This document shows, piece after piece, positions 25,461 through 36,306 of a stretch of 64,000 nt of DNA; positions within the stretch are counted from its first letter, which is position 1, and the number at the start of each line of letters is the position of its first letter. The notes under the pieces are model-generated. The model worked only from the letters and a program-made list of their open reading frames with translations, did no database searches and was not told where the DNA came from. This DNA is from Lysobacter arenosi (GTDB lineage: Bacteria > Pseudomonadota > Gammaproteobacteria > Xanthomonadales > Xanthomonadaceae), in assembly GCF_016613475.2 (NCBI RefSeq), contig NZ_CP071517.1:806001-870000 (forward strand), written 5' to 3'. Both the position numbers and the translations under genes were made by a program.

Positions 25461-26584
25461 GCCGCCAGTTCCTTGTCGGCATCATCGGCCTGGGCACGCA
25501 CCAGCGTGGGCAGCACGCGCGGCGGGTACGCCGAGACGGCTTCGGCGATCGCGGCGATGTGCTCCGGCGTGGTGCCGCAGCAGCCGCCGACGAGGTTCAG
25601 CAGGCCGGCCTGGGCGAACTCGCCGAGCACGGCGGCCATGTCTTCCGGGGTTTCGTCGTAACCGCCGAAGGCGTTGGGAAGGCCCGCGTTGGGATGGGTG
25701 CTGACGTTGGCATCGGCGACCTGGGCAAGGACGTCGACGTGGGCTCGAAGGTCCTTTGCGCCGAGCGCACAGTTGAGTCCGATCGCCAGCGGCTGCGAAT
25801 GCCGCAGCGAGTACCAGAATGCCTCGGCGGTCTGGCCCGACAGCGTGCGACCGGAAGCATCGGTGATCGTGCCGGAAATCATCACCGGCAGGCGCGCACC
25901 GCGCGCGTCGAACGCCTCCTCGATCGCAAAAAGCGCAGCCTTGGCATTGAGGGTGTCGAATACCGTTTCCACCATCAGCACGTCGGCGCCACCGTCGATC
26001 AGTCCGTCGGTGGCTTCGCGGTAGGCCACGCGCAGTTCATCGAAGGTGATCGCGCGGAAGCCGGGGCGGTTCACATCGGGGCTGAGCGAGGCGGTGCGGC
26101 TGGTCGGCCCAAGCACGCCGACGACGAAGCGCGGGTGGTCGGGGTTGGCGGCCTCGGCCGCATCGCAGGCGGCGCGGGCCAGGCGCGCGCCGGCCTGGTT
26201 GAGTTCGCCGGCCAGGTGCTCCAGGCCGTAGTCGGCCAGCGACACGGTGGTGGAGTTAAAGGTGTTGGTCTCGATCAGGTCGGCACCGGCATCCAGGTAC
26301 TGTGAATGGATGCTGCGGATGATGTCCGGCTGCGTGAGCGTGAGCAGGTCGTTGTTGCCGCGCTGGTCGCGCGCGCAGCCGCATCCGTCGCCGTGCGCAT
26401 GCTCCGAAGGGGCGTAGGCGCGGTCGTAGCCGTGGGCGAATCGCTCGCCGCGATAGGCAGCCTCGTCCAGCTCATGGCGCTGGATCATCGTGCCCATGGC
26501 GCCGTCGATGATGAGGATGCGCTCTGCCAGTCGCTGCTGCAGCGCCTGGGCGCGGGTCGGGTTGAGCCAGGGGAGCGTGCTCAT
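25457..26584 (-). CDS. Methionine synthase homocysteine-binding part (homocysteine S-methyltransferase domain)
   Basis: 375 residues covering the first module of Met[22 protein letters not shown] at the barrel start, [14 protein letters not shown], and the zinc-thiolate ligands C in GLNCALGA and the pair in [10 protein letters not shown]. These bind zinc and activate homocysteine for methyl transfer from B12. An acidic/His stretch ([13 protein letters not shown], residues ~63-75) is inserted near the N-terminus and is unusual. It is followed by the B12/folate part in another frame with a 4-base overlap, so the two products must assemble in trans. The ArsR-methyltransferase gene ends 3 bases before it. 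Confidence 0.93.
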
Positions 26585-26587
26585 TCT

Positions 26588-27574
26588 TCAGGACTTCCTG
26601 CCAGCCTTTTTCGCTGTCGATTTGGGTTCCGGTGCAGCCGCGTTGGCCGGCTTGCGCGCGATCAGTGCGATCACTTCGAAATGCGGCGGGCGACGCTCGC
26701 GGGTGACGGTTTCGCAACTGCCGATGTCGAAGCCGGCCTTGGTGACGAACTTCGACAGGTCCTTCTCGCTGAAGCCGAGATTGACGTGGCCATAGGCGCC
26801 GACCACGCCACGGTGTTCATGCCGGGCCAGGCTGGTGAGCAGCAACCGGCCGCCGGGGCGCAGCACGCGGGCCGCCTCGGCCACCGCCTGCGCCGGATGC
26901 TCGGCATAGGTCAGCGCATGCATCAGCACCACCAGGTCGAAATGGGCGTCGGCGAAGGGCAGGGCGTGCATGTCGCCCTCGCGGACTTCGACATTCTTCA
27001 GCTTGCGCAAGCGCTCGGAGGCCGCCAGTACGACCTTGGTGCTGGAATCCAGGCACACGTAGCGGTGCGAGTGCGGCGCCAGCAGTTCGGCCAGCACGCC
27101 GTCGCCGGAGGCGATATCGAGCACGTCGCCGGGCTCGAGCAGGGGCAGGGCGGAGCGGGCCAGCGCCTCCCAGGTGCGACCGGGCGAGTAATGGCGCTCC
27201 ATGTCGCCGGCTACCGAGTCGGCCCAGTTCTGTTCGGACGCTCGCGCGGCCAGGACATTGCCCACGCGCTCGGCATCCTGGCGCAGCAGCGGATCGTCGC
27301 TGCCTTCACGCAGCGTTTGCCACAGTGCCTTCTGCGCCGAATCCAGCGAGGCGTCGTCGAAGCGGTAGTACGCCGACACGCCGGAGCGGCGATCGCGCAC
27401 CAGCCCGGCCTCCTTGAGCTTGGCCAGGTGTGTTGAAACGCGGGGCTGGGCGAGTCGGGTGATGGCCGACAACTCGGCGACCGTCAGTTCCTCGCGCTCC
27501 AGCAGTGCCAGCAGACGCACGCGTGTGGCATCGGCGAACACCTTCAGTCGCAGCGACCAGCCTTCCAGATCCAT
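26588..27574 (-). CDS. ArsR-family regulator fused to a SAM-dependent methyltransferase domain (SahR-like)
   Basis: 328 residues. An N-terminal ArsR winged helix (FADATRVRLLALLEREELTVAE, LAQPRVSTHLAKLKEAGLV; residues 1-90) is joined to a class I methyltransferase domain (~130-300) with the SAM loop LDIASGDGVLAELL and LDSSTKVVLAASERL. Fusions of this kind next to methionine-cycle genes match SahR, where the domain senses S-adenosylhomocysteine; this is recalled family knowledge. It is the first gene of the metH operon. A perfect 6-bp-arm dyad sits 13 bases before its ATG, which suggests that it controls itself and both metH parts. The C-terminal tail is Lys-rich (STAKKAGRKS). Confidence 0.88.
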   Translation of the reverse strand: MDLEGWSLRLKVFADATRVRLLALLEREELTVAELSAITRLAQPRVSTHLAKLKEAGLVRDRRSGVSAYYRFDDASLDSAQKALWQTLREGSDDPLLRQDAERVGNVLAARASEQNWADSVAGDMERHYSPGRTWEALARSALPLLEPGDVLDIASGDGVLAELLAPHSHRYVCLDSSTKVVLAASERLRKLKNVEVREGDMHALPFADAHFDLVVLMHALTYAEHPAQAVAEAARVLRPGGRLLLTSLARHEHRGVVGAYGHVNLGFSEKDLSKFVTKAGFDIGSCETVTRERRPPHFEVIALIARKPANAAAPEPKSTAKKAGRKS

Positions 27575-27586
27575 GATGTATCAACC

Positions 27587-27604
27587 TATCGCGATATAGC
27601 GATA
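27587..27604. promoter_or_regulatory. Dyad in front of the ArsR-methyltransferase/metH operon, probable operator
   Basis: Arms TATCGC/GCGATA flank GATATA, so the 18 bases are symmetric except in the centre; an overlapping perfect palindrome TATCGCGATA occupies the left side. The site ends 13 bases before the ATG, overlapping the region where RNA polymerase or the ribosome must bind, and it is A/T-rich against a G+C-rich background. An ArsR-family dimer would fit such a site. Confidence 0.6.
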
Positions 27605-27698
27605 AGTGTCGCCCGCAAGCCCCCAAGGGTCAAGCGCAAGGCATTGGTTGCGGTGAAAAGTGGCCACTCCCCATCGGCGACCAGCGGTATTTGCCCTA

Positions 27699-27736
27699 GC
27701 CCCTTAGTTAGGGGCGGTTTCCGCCGCAGGCGGAAA
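27699..27736. other. Two adjacent hairpins upstream of the acyl-CoA dehydrogenase gene
   Basis: Arms GCCCCT/AGGGGC around TAGTT (27699-27715), then 8-bp arms TTTCCGCC/GGCGGAAA around GCA (27718-27736). They lie in the 279-base divergent gap between the ArsR-methyltransferase and acyl-CoA dehydrogenase genes. A small extragenic repeat or a leader-RNA structure are both possible. Confidence 0.45.
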
Positions 27737-27853
27737 AGGGCGGGTATGGCGCTGCGCAACAACTTCGGGGCCTGCCAAACCTGCACGAGACAGCTACAAT
27801 TCTCCGCCTGTAGCAATGAAACATCCCCAACAAGCAGCCCCGAGGTATCCGAC

Positions 27854-29014
<1,161 letters not shown>

Positions 29015-29334
29015 GGCCGGCCGTAGCAATCGGCCACGAGCGATGCATCCCGATGTGTCGCGCGAGTTGTAGTGATCCAAAAGCAGTAGCGAGCCACGTC
29101 ATGAAACGTTTCGGATCGTCACGCCCTACCGCCTGCCCTGTCGACCGCGGTGGCGGCCTGCTGACAATTGCCCGCCTCCGCAAGCCCGGAGGCGGCGCAC
29201 GCGACGCCGTCCCGGACGCATCGCGCCCACTGCTCGCGCCGCGCCAAGTCGCGTCCGCAAACAGTCCGTACTGAACCGTATCCCCTCGCCCGCGCGAATA
29301 GCGTGGGCCTCTTTCCATTGGACCTTCAGTTCCC
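29015..29334. other. Gene-free stretch before the NAD-glutamate dehydrogenase gene
   Basis: 320 bases without a credible gene. It holds a perfect 10-base palindrome GAAACGTTTC (29103-29112), and a perfect 8-bp hairpin, arms CGCCTCCG/CGGAGGCG around CAAGCC (29173-29194), without a U-tract. A short ORF seen on the minus strand here runs into antisense of the dehydrogenase and lacks support. No clear -35/-10 pair was found, so the promoter of the downstream gene is not located. Confidence 0.5.
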
Positions 29335-32300
29335 ATGAGCATCAAACGCAACGTTGCTGCCAAGCCCGCCGCCAAGGCCCCCTCGACGAAATCGAAGGCG
29401 CCGGCAAAGTCGTCCACCAAGGGCGCCGCGGCGATCGAGAAGGATGACACCGTCTCGCTCGAACCGATCATCGCCGCCATGCGCAAGCGCCTGCCGAAGG
29501 CGCGCCATGCCGAGACCGAGGCGTTCATCAACGCCTTCTACAAGCGCATGAGCAGCGACGAGCTGCCGCAGCACAGCGCCGAAGGCTGGGCCGAACTGGC
29601 CACCGACTTCCTCGACTTCGCGCGCGCGCGCAAGCCGGGCTCGGCGCTGGTGCAGTTGTTCAATCCGACGATCAAGAACGAAGGCTGGGAATCGACCCAC
29701 ACCGTCGTCCAGATCGCCAATGACGACATGCCGTTCCTGGTCGATTCGGTGACCATGGCGCTGGCCGAGCAGGGCATCGGCGTGCACGTGCTGGGGCACC
29801 CGGTGGTGACCTTCCGCCGCGACAAGGCCGGCAAGCTGGTCGCCGTCGGCGAAGGCGTGTCCGAATCGCTGATGCACCTGGAGATCGACCGCCAGCCGCA
29901 GGAGGCGATGCCGAAGATCAAGCAGGCGCTGGAAGCGGTGCTGGCCGATGTCCGCGCCTCGGTGCGCGACTGGCCGCAGATGAAGCAGAAGATGGTCGCC
30001 ATCGCAGAGGACCTGGGTTCGCGCAAGCTGCCGGTCAGCGATGCCGGAAAGCACGAGGCGCAGGAGTTCCTGCGCTGGGCCGCCGACAACCATTTCACCT
30101 TCCTCGGCTTCCGCGAGTACGACGTCGTCGACAAGGGTGGCCAGCAGGTGCTCGCGGCCGACAAGGCCAGCGGCATGGGCCTGCTGCGCGGCCAGGATGT
30201 CGGCAAGCCGCGCCTGCTGACCTCGCTTGCGGCGCACTACATGCCGCAGTCCGGTTCGGTCGATGCGCTGATCCTGACCAAGACCAATGCCCGCGCCACC
30301 GTCCATCGCCCAGGCTACATGGACTACATCGGCATCCTCAGCTTCGACGCCAAGGGCCAGCCGGTGCGCGAGGAGCGCTTCCTCGGCCTGTACACCTCCA
30401 GCGCCTACAACCGCCGCCCGTGGGACATCCCGCTGGTGCGCCAGCGCCACAACTACGTGATGGAGAAGTCCGGCCTGGCGCCTGACAGCCACAGCGGCAA
30501 GGCGCTGCGCCACATCCTCGAGAGCCTGCCGCGCGACGAGCTGTTCCAGTCCAACGAGGGAGAGCTGCTGCACACGGCGACCGGCATCCTCGGCCTGCAG
30601 GAGCGCGTGCGCAGCAAGCTGTTCCTGCGCCGCGACCGCTATGGCCGTTACTTCTCGGTGCTGGTCTACATCCCGCGCGACCGCTTCAACACCGACATGC
30701 GCCTGCGCATCGAGGCGATGCTCAAGCGCGAGCTGCACGGCGAGCACGTCGACTCCTCGGTCACGCTGGGCGGCGAGTCGCCGCTGGCGCAGGTGCACCT
30801 GATCGTGCGCCCGAAGAGTGGCGAAACCGCACGCGAGGACATTTCCGCGGCCGAGTCGGCGCACATCGACGACGAGCTGTCGAAGATCGTGCGCAACTGG
30901 CAGGACGACCTGCGCGAACAGCTGATCGGGCGCCACGGCGAAGAGCGCGGCCTGGCACTGACCAACAGCATCGGCCGTGCGCTTCCGACCGGTTACATCG
31001 AGGAAGTCAGCGCCGCTGTCGCCGCCGATGACGTCGACCACCTGGCTGCGCTGAGCGGTCCGGACGACCTGCGCCTGAGCCTGTACCGCGCCCACCGCGG
31101 CGTCGGTGGCCTGCGCTTCAAGTTCTATCGCGAGCACGACGACATCCCGCTGTCGGATGCGCTGCCGATGATGGAGAACATGGGCCTGCGGGTGATCTCC
31201 GAACACCCGTACCGCCTCGCCGCCGGCGGCAAGACGACCGGCTCCAAGACGATGTTCATCCAGGACTTCGAGGTCGAGATCGGCGATACCAATCTCGACA
31301 TCTCCAGCCTCGATGCCAACTTCGAAGAAGCCTTCGGCCAGATCTGGCGCGGCAATGCCGAGAACGATGGCTTCAACCGACTGATCCTGACCGCCAACCT
31401 GTCCTGGCGCCAGGTGTCGATGCTGCGCGGCTACACCAAGTACCTGATGCAGGTCGGCGTACCGTTCTCGCAGCCGTATGTCGAAGCCACGTTCAACCGT
31501 TATCCGCTGCTGGCGCGCCTGCTGGTGGAGCTGTTCGAGGCCAAGTTCGATCCGATCACCGGCAACGAGAGCAAGGCCGAAATCAAGGCCGGCATGGAGC
31601 GGTTCGCCGCCCAGCTCAAGACCCTGGCCAATGGCGACGAAGCCGCGCTGGCCGTGCTCAAGCCGGCCATCGATGCACGCGCCGGCAAGCGCGAGGCACA
31701 GGTCGAAGCGACCCGCAGCGCGATCAAGGGTCTGCTCGACCGCGTCGCCAGCCTCGACGAGGACCGTATCCTGCGCAGCTTCATCGGCGTGATCGATGCG
31801 ACCCTGCGCACCAGCTACTACATCCAGTACAAGAATGGCGTGCGCGCCGACGGCGGCCCGACCGACTACATCAGCTTCAAGTTCGACTCCAGCAAGGTTC
31901 CGGACCTGCCCAAGCCGCGTCCGTACCGCGAGATCTTCGTCTACGGCCCGCGCGTGGAAGGCGTGCACCTGCGCTTCGGCCCGGTCGCCCGTGGTGGCCT
32001 GCGCTGGTCGGATCGTCGCGAGGACTTCCGCACCGAGGTGCTGGGCCTGGTCAAGGCGCAGATGGTGAAGAACACGGTGATCGTGCCGGTCGGCTCCAAG
32101 GGCGGCTTCTTCGCCAAGCAGCTGCCGGATCCCGCCGTCGACCGCGACGCCTGGTTCAACGAGGGCGTGGCCTGCTACCAGCGCTTCATCAACGGCCTGC
32201 TCGACATCACCGACAACCTGGTCGACGGCAAGGTCGTGCCGCCGTCGAACGTGGTCCGTCATGATGGCGACGATCCGTACCTGGTCGTGGCCGCCGACAA

Positions 32301-34398
32301 GGGCACCGCGACCTTCTCCGACATCGCCAACGCCATTGCCCGTGCGCACGGTTTCTGGCTCGACGACGCGTTCGCGTCGGGCGGCTCGGTTGGCTATGAC
32401 CACAAGGGCATGGGCATCACCGCCCGCGGCGCGTGGGAGTCGGTCAAGCGCCACTTCCGCGCCATGGGCCGCGACAGCCAGAAGGCGGACTTCACCGTCG
32501 TCGGCGTCGGCGACATGTCCGGCGACGTGTTCGGCAACGGCATGCTGCTGAGCAAGCACATCCGCCTGCTGGCCGCGTTCGACCACCGCCACATCTTCCT
32601 TGACCCGAACCCGGATGCCGCGGTGACGTTCAAGGAACGCCAGCGCATGTTCAAGCTGCCGCGCTCGAGCTGGGACGATTACGACAAGTCGCTGATCAGC
32701 AAGGGCGGCGGCGTGTTCCCGCGCTCGGCCAAGTCGATCCCGCTGTCGCCGGAGATCAAGGCCGCGCTGGGCATCGACAACGGCGTTACCGCGATGAGTC
32801 CGGTGGAACTGCTCAGCGCCATCCTCAAGGCGCCGGTCGACCTGCTGTGGAACGGCGGCATCGGCACCTACGTCAAGGCCAGCAGCGAGAGCAACGCCGA
32901 CGTTGGCGACCGCGCCAACAACGCCCTGCGCGTGAACGGCCGTGACCTGCGCTGCAAGGTGGTGGGCGAGGGCGGCAACCTGGGCATGACCCAGCTCGGC
33001 CGCATCGAGGCGGCGCAGCACAACGTGCTGCTCAACACCGACTTCATCGACAACTCCGCCGGCGTGGACACCTCCGACCATGAGGTGAACATCAAGATCC
33101 TGCTCAACGGCGAAGTGCAGAAGAAGAAGCTGACGGTGCCGGACCGCAACAAGTTGCTGGCGCAGATGACCGACGAAGTCGGCCAGCTGGTGCTCAACGA
33201 CAACTACCGCCAGAACCAGGCGCTGAGTCTGATGGAGCGGATGAGCGTGCACCGCCTGGGCTCCAAGCAGCACTTCATCCACACGCTGGAGTCGCAGGGC
33301 CTGCTCGATCGCCAGATCGAGTTCCTGCCGTCCGACGCCGAGATCGCCGAGCGCAAGGCGCGCGGCCAGGGCCTGACCCGTCCGGAACTGGCGGTGCTGC
33401 TGTCGTACTCGAAGATCGTGCTGTTCCAGCAGTTGCTCGAGTCGGACGTGCCGGAAGACCCGTACCTGTCCAAGGAGCTGGTGCGCTACTTCCCGCAGCC
33501 GCTGCAGGCCAAGTACGCCAAGGCGATGGAAAACCATCGTCTGAAGCGCGAGATCATCGCCACCGCGGTGACCAACTCGATGGTCAACCGCATGGGCGCG
33601 ACGTTCACCCTGCGCATGACCGAGGACACCGGCCGCAGCCCGGCCGAGGTCGCCGAGGCCTACACCATCGCCCGCGAAGCGGTCGATGCGCGCGGCCTGT
33701 GGGCGCAGATCGACGCGCTCGACGGCAAGGTGCCCGAAGGCGTGCAGGTCGACGCCCTGCAGGTGATCTGGCACCTGCTGCGCTCGATGTCGCGCTGGCT
33801 GCTGTCGCGTCCGGGCAAGATGCCGGAGATCGCGACCGCGATGGCGCGGTACGGCGACGGCATCAATGCCGTGCGCAACGCGGTTCCGGGCGTGCTCTCG
33901 GATGCCCGTCGCGAAACCTACGCCGCGCGCGTGGCCGAGTGGAAGGGCAGGGGCCTGCCGCCGGCACTGGCCGAACAGCTGGCCGTGTTGCCGCTGCTCG
34001 AGTTCGGTTGCGACATCGTCGAGATCTCGCTGGCGCGCAAGATGCCGGCGGTCGAAGTGGCGCGTGCCTACTTCTCCCTGGGTGCGGCACTGCACCTGCC
34101 GTGGCTGTACGAGCAGGTCGAACAGCTGCCAGTCGACGGTCGCTGGCAGGCACTGGCCCGTGGCGCGTTGCGTGACGAGCTGGCGACGCAGGCCCGCACG
34201 CTGGTCTCGCAGATCCTGGCCGACGGCGGCAAGAAGCCGGCGGAAGCCAAGGTCGAAGCCTGGCTCAAGCGCGATGACGCGTCGCTGCGCTTCACCCAGG
34301 CGATGTTCGCCGACCTGTTGAACCAGAAGGCGCTCGACTACCCGACGCTGTCGGTGGCTGTGCGGCGCCTGGCTCAGGTGGCAGCATCGGGGGCGTAA
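29335..34398 (+). CDS. NAD-dependent glutamate dehydrogenase, large (GDH-180) type
   Basis: Deaminates glutamate to 2-oxoglutarate with NAD+, a catabolic entry into the TCA cycle. The 1687-residue protein has the size expected for the L_180 class: an N-terminal ACT-like regulatory half (SDELPQHSAEGWAELATDFL) and a central catalytic region with GGLRWSDRREDFRTEV. PVGSKGGFFAKQ near residue 918, the Rossmann loop GVGDMSGDVFGNG near 1058 and GEGGNLGMTQLGRIE near 1210 follow, then a helical C-terminal part. Residues 1-35 form a Lys/Ala-rich N-terminal tail. Single gene ending in a strong terminator. An antisense frame of similar length on the minus strand is a codon-bias shadow. Confidence 0.96.
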   Translation: MSIKRNVAAKPAAKAPSTKSKAPAKSSTKGAAAIEKDDTVSLEPIIAAMRKRLPKARHAETEAFINAFYKRMSSDELPQHSAEGWAELATDFLDFARARKPGSALVQLFNPTIKNEGWESTHTVVQIANDDMPFLVDSVTMALAEQGIGVHVLGHPVVTFRRDKAGKLVAVGEGVSESLMHLEIDRQPQEAMPKIKQALEAVLADVRASVRDWPQMKQKMVAIAEDLGSRKLPVSDAGKHEAQEFLRWAADNHFTFLGFREYDVVDKGGQQVLAADKASGMGLLRGQDVGKPRLLTSLAAHYMPQSGSVDALILTKTNARATVHRPGYMDYIGILSFDAKGQPVREERFLGLYTSSAYNRRPWDIPLVRQRHNYVMEKSGLAPDSHSGKALRHILESLPRDELFQSNEGELLHTATGILGLQERVRSKLFLRRDRYGRYFSVLVYIPRDRFNTDMRLRIEAMLKRELHGEHVDSSVTLGGESPLAQVHLIVRPKSGETAREDISAAESAHIDDELSKIVRNWQDDLREQLIGRHGEERGLALTNSIGRALPTGYIEEVSAAVAADDVDHLAALSGPDDLRLSLYRAHRGVGGLRFKFYREHDDIPLSDALPMMENMGLRVISEHPYRLAAGGKTTGSKTMFIQDFEVEIGDTNLDISSLDANFEEAFGQIWRGNAENDGFNRLILTANLSWRQVSMLRGYTKYLMQVGVPFSQPYVEATFNRYPLLARLLVELFEAKFDPITGNESKAEIKAGMERFAAQLKTLANGDEAALAVLKPAIDARAGKREAQVEATRSAIKGLLDRVASLDEDRILRSFIGVIDATLRTSYYIQYKNGVRADGGPTDYISFKFDSSKVPDLPKPRPYREIFVYGPRVEGVHLRFGPVARGGLRWSDRREDFRTEVLGLVKAQMVKNTVIVPVGSKGGFFAKQLPDPAVDRDAWFNEGVACYQRFINGLLDITDNLVDGKVVPPSNVVRHDGDDPYLVVAADKGTATFSDIANAIARAHGFWLDDAFASGGSVGYDHKGMGITARGAWESVKRHFRAMGRDSQKADFTVVGVGDMSGDVFGNGMLLSKHIRLLAAFDHRHIFLDPNPDAAVTFKERQRMFKLPRSSWDDYDKSLISKGGGVFPRSAKSIPLSPEIKAALGIDNGVTAMSPVELLSAILKAPVDLLWNGGIGTYVKASSESNADVGDRANNALRVNGRDLRCKVVGEGGNLGMTQLGRIEAAQHNVLLNTDFIDNSAGVDTSDHEVNIKILLNGEVQKKKLTVPDRNKLLAQMTDEVGQLVLNDNYRQNQALSLMERMSVHRLGSKQHFIHTLESQGLLDRQIEFLPSDAEIAERKARGQGLTRPELAVLLSYSKIVLFQQLLESDVPEDPYLSKELVRYFPQPLQAKYAKAMENHRLKREIIATAVTNSMVNRMGATFTLRMTEDTGRSPAEVAEAYTIAREAVDARGLWAQIDALDGKVPEGVQVDALQVIWHLLRSMSRWLLSRPGKMPEIATAMARYGDGINAVRNAVPGVLSDARRETYAARVAEWKGRGLPPALAEQLAVLPLLEFGCDIVEISLARKMPAVEVARAYFSLGAALHLPWLYEQVEQLPVDGRWQALARGALRDELATQARTLVSQILADGGKKPAEAKVEAWLKRDDASLRFTQAMFADLLNQKALDYPTLSVAVRRLAQVAASGA

Positions 34399-34422
34399 GC
34401 CACCCCAGCGAAAGCAGGAAGG

Positions 34423-34452
34423 AGCCCCGGCATGTCCGGGGCTTTTTCTTTC
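34423..34452 (+). terminator. Rho-independent terminator of the glutamate dehydrogenase gene
   Basis: Perfect 8-bp arms AGCCCCGG/CCGGGGCT around CATGT followed by TTTTTCTTT, 25 bases after the stop codon. A textbook intrinsic terminator that separates the dehydrogenase from nadK. Confidence 0.9.
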
Positions 34453-34511
34453 TGATCCATCCGGTTTCAATCTGCACCGGGTTATGCTGATCCCATCCAC
34501 CGGAGCAGCCG

Positions 34512-35285
34512 ATGACCGCGACGCCACGCATCGCCTTCCTCGCCAGTACCGCCGAAGAGGCACAGCGCGCACTGGCCGAGCTGACTGCACGGCATGGCCA
34601 GCACGAACCCGGCGACGCCGACATCATCGTCGCGCTCGGCGGCGATGGCTTCATGCTGTCGACGCTGCACCGCCACGGCAGCCTGGGCCGGCCGGTCTAC
34701 GGGATGAAGCTGGGCACGGTCGGCTTCCTGATGAACCACCACGGCGGAGACGGTCTGCTCGCGCGGCTGCACGCGGCCGAGCCGGCGGTGCTACGTCCAT
34801 TGGAGATGGTGGCGCAGACCGAATCGGGCGCGACCGTTGGTTCGCTGGCCTACAACGAAGTGTCGTTGCTGCGCCAGACCCGCCAGGCTGCGCACCTGCG
34901 CATCGACCTCAACGGCGAGACCCGCCTGGACGAGCTGATCTGCGACGGCGTGCTGGTGGCGACCTCGGCCGGCAGCACGGCGTACAACTTTTCCGCGCAC
35001 GGGCCGATCCTGCCGTTGGGCGCGAACGTCGTGGCGCTGACCCCGATCGCGGCATTCCGCCCGCGTCGCTGGCGCGGCGCGGTGCTCAAGGCCGACACCG
35101 AGGTCCGTTTCCGGGTCCTGGACCCGTACAAGCGCCCGGTCAGTGCCACCGCTGACTCGCACGAGGTCCGCGACGTGGTCGAGGTGACCATCCGGGAGTC
35201 GCACGATCGCACCGTCACCCTGCTGTTCGACCCGGAGCACAACCTGGAAGAACGGATGCTGGCCGAACAGTTCACCAGCGGCTGA
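34512..35285 (+). CDS. nadK: NAD kinase
   Basis: Phosphorylates NAD to NADP in the cytoplasm. The 257-residue protein has the GGDG motif at residues 43-46 (ALGGDGFML), [13 protein letters not shown], the NE motif (AYNEVSLL), and [17 protein letters not shown], the nucleotide-binding loop of the family. Shorter than E. coli NadK (~290), as in other xanthomonads. GGAG sits seven to ten bases before the ATG. Starts after the dehydrogenase terminator, and the 5'-nucleotidase gene follows on the same strand. Confidence 0.95.
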   Translation: MTATPRIAFLASTAEEAQRALAELTARHGQHEPGDADIIVALGGDGFMLSTLHRHGSLGRPVYGMKLGTVGFLMNHHGGDGLLARLHAAEPAVLRPLEMVAQTESGATVGSLAYNEVSLLRQTRQAAHLRIDLNGETRLDELICDGVLVATSAGSTAYNFSAHGPILPLGANVVALTPIAAFRPRRWRGAVLKADTEVRFRVLDPYKRPVSATADSHEVRDVVEVTIRESHDRTVTLLFDPEHNLEERMLAEQFTSG

Positions 35286-35364
35286 CGGAGGCGGCCCGGC
35301 CAATTCGCCGGGAATGCCCGGTACCGTCGCAGTGGGCGAGACTGGGCTGCGGCATAATGCGGCC

Positions 35365-36270
35365 ATGCCCGACCGTGACGCCGATCCCCTGATAGTCGCG
35401 ATTTCCTCGCGCACCTTGTTCGACATGGAAGACAGCCACGCGCTGTTCGAGCGCGAAGGCATCGACGCCTATGCCGACTTCCATCGTGCGCACGAGGACG
35501 ATCTGCTCGCGCCGGGCGTGGCTTTCCCGCTGGTGCGCAAGCTGCTCGCGCTCAACGAGGGTGCGCCGCCGGAGGCACCACGGGTCGAGGTGATCCTGAT
35601 CTCGCGCAATTCGGCCGACAGCGGCCTGCGCATCTTCAATTCGATCGCCCACCACGGGCTGTCGATCAAGCGCGCGGCCTTCAGCAATGGCGCGCCGCCG
35701 TTCCCCTATATCCGTCCGTTTGGTGCCGATCTGTTCCTGTCGGCCAACGCCGAGGACGTGCGCAACGCGCTGGCTGCCGGCGTCGCCGCCGCGACGCTGT
35801 TGCCGTCACGCGCGCCGCAGCAGCGCCATGACCAGCTGCGCATCGCATTCGACGGCGATGCGGTGATCTTCGACGACGAAGGCGAGCGGGTCTCGCGCGA
35901 GGGCGGCCTGGCCGCGTTCGCCGAGCACGAGCGCAGCCACGCCGGCGAACCGCTGTCGGGTGGCCCGTTCCGTGGCTTCCTCGATGCCCTGCACCGGCTG
36001 CAGGAGGCGTTTCCGACCGGCCAGAATGCGCCGATCCGCACCGCCCTGGTGACCGCGCGCTCCGTGCCCGCGCATGAGCGCGTCATCCGCACGCTGCGCG
36101 AATGGGGCATCCGCCTGGACGAGGCGCTGTTCCTCGGCGGACGGGCAAAAGGGCCGTTCCTTGAGGCGTTCGGGGCCGACATCTTCTTCGACGACTCCGA
36201 GCACAACATCGTCTCGGCGCGTGATCACGTTGCCGCGGGGCACGTGCCCCACGGCATCGCCAATCGCTGA
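35365..36270 (+). CDS. 5'-nucleotidase (NT5C1-like family)
   Basis: 301 residues from ATG 35365 (MPDRDADPLIVAISSR); the frame opens earlier without homology. Features of the NT5C1 family include IAISSRTLFDMEDSHALFE, VILISRNSADSGLRIFNSI, and the haloacid-dehalogenase-like DGDAVIFDDEGE and FFDDSEHNI at the end. Expected to dephosphorylate nucleoside monophosphates in the cytoplasm. Follows nadK by 79 bases on the same strand and converges on the CHRD gene. Confidence 0.88.
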   Translation: MPDRDADPLIVAISSRTLFDMEDSHALFEREGIDAYADFHRAHEDDLLAPGVAFPLVRKLLALNEGAPPEAPRVEVILISRNSADSGLRIFNSIAHHGLSIKRAAFSNGAPPFPYIRPFGADLFLSANAEDVRNALAAGVAAATLLPSRAPQQRHDQLRIAFDGDAVIFDDEGERVSREGGLAAFAEHERSHAGEPLSGGPFRGFLDALHRLQEAFPTGQNAPIRTALVTARSVPAHERVIRTLREWGIRLDEALFLGGRAKGPFLEAFGADIFFDDSEHNIVSARDHVAAGHVPHGIANR

Positions 36271-36306
36271 TCGCCGGCTCGACCCGCCCGCGGCAGGTCG
36301 ATGCGT

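Noticed and set aside
29326..34590. 1754-residue open frame opposite the glutamate dehydrogenase gene
   Set aside because: Long antisense frame caused by codon bias; the protein is low in recognisable motifs, while the plus-strand enzyme is full length and ends in a terminator.
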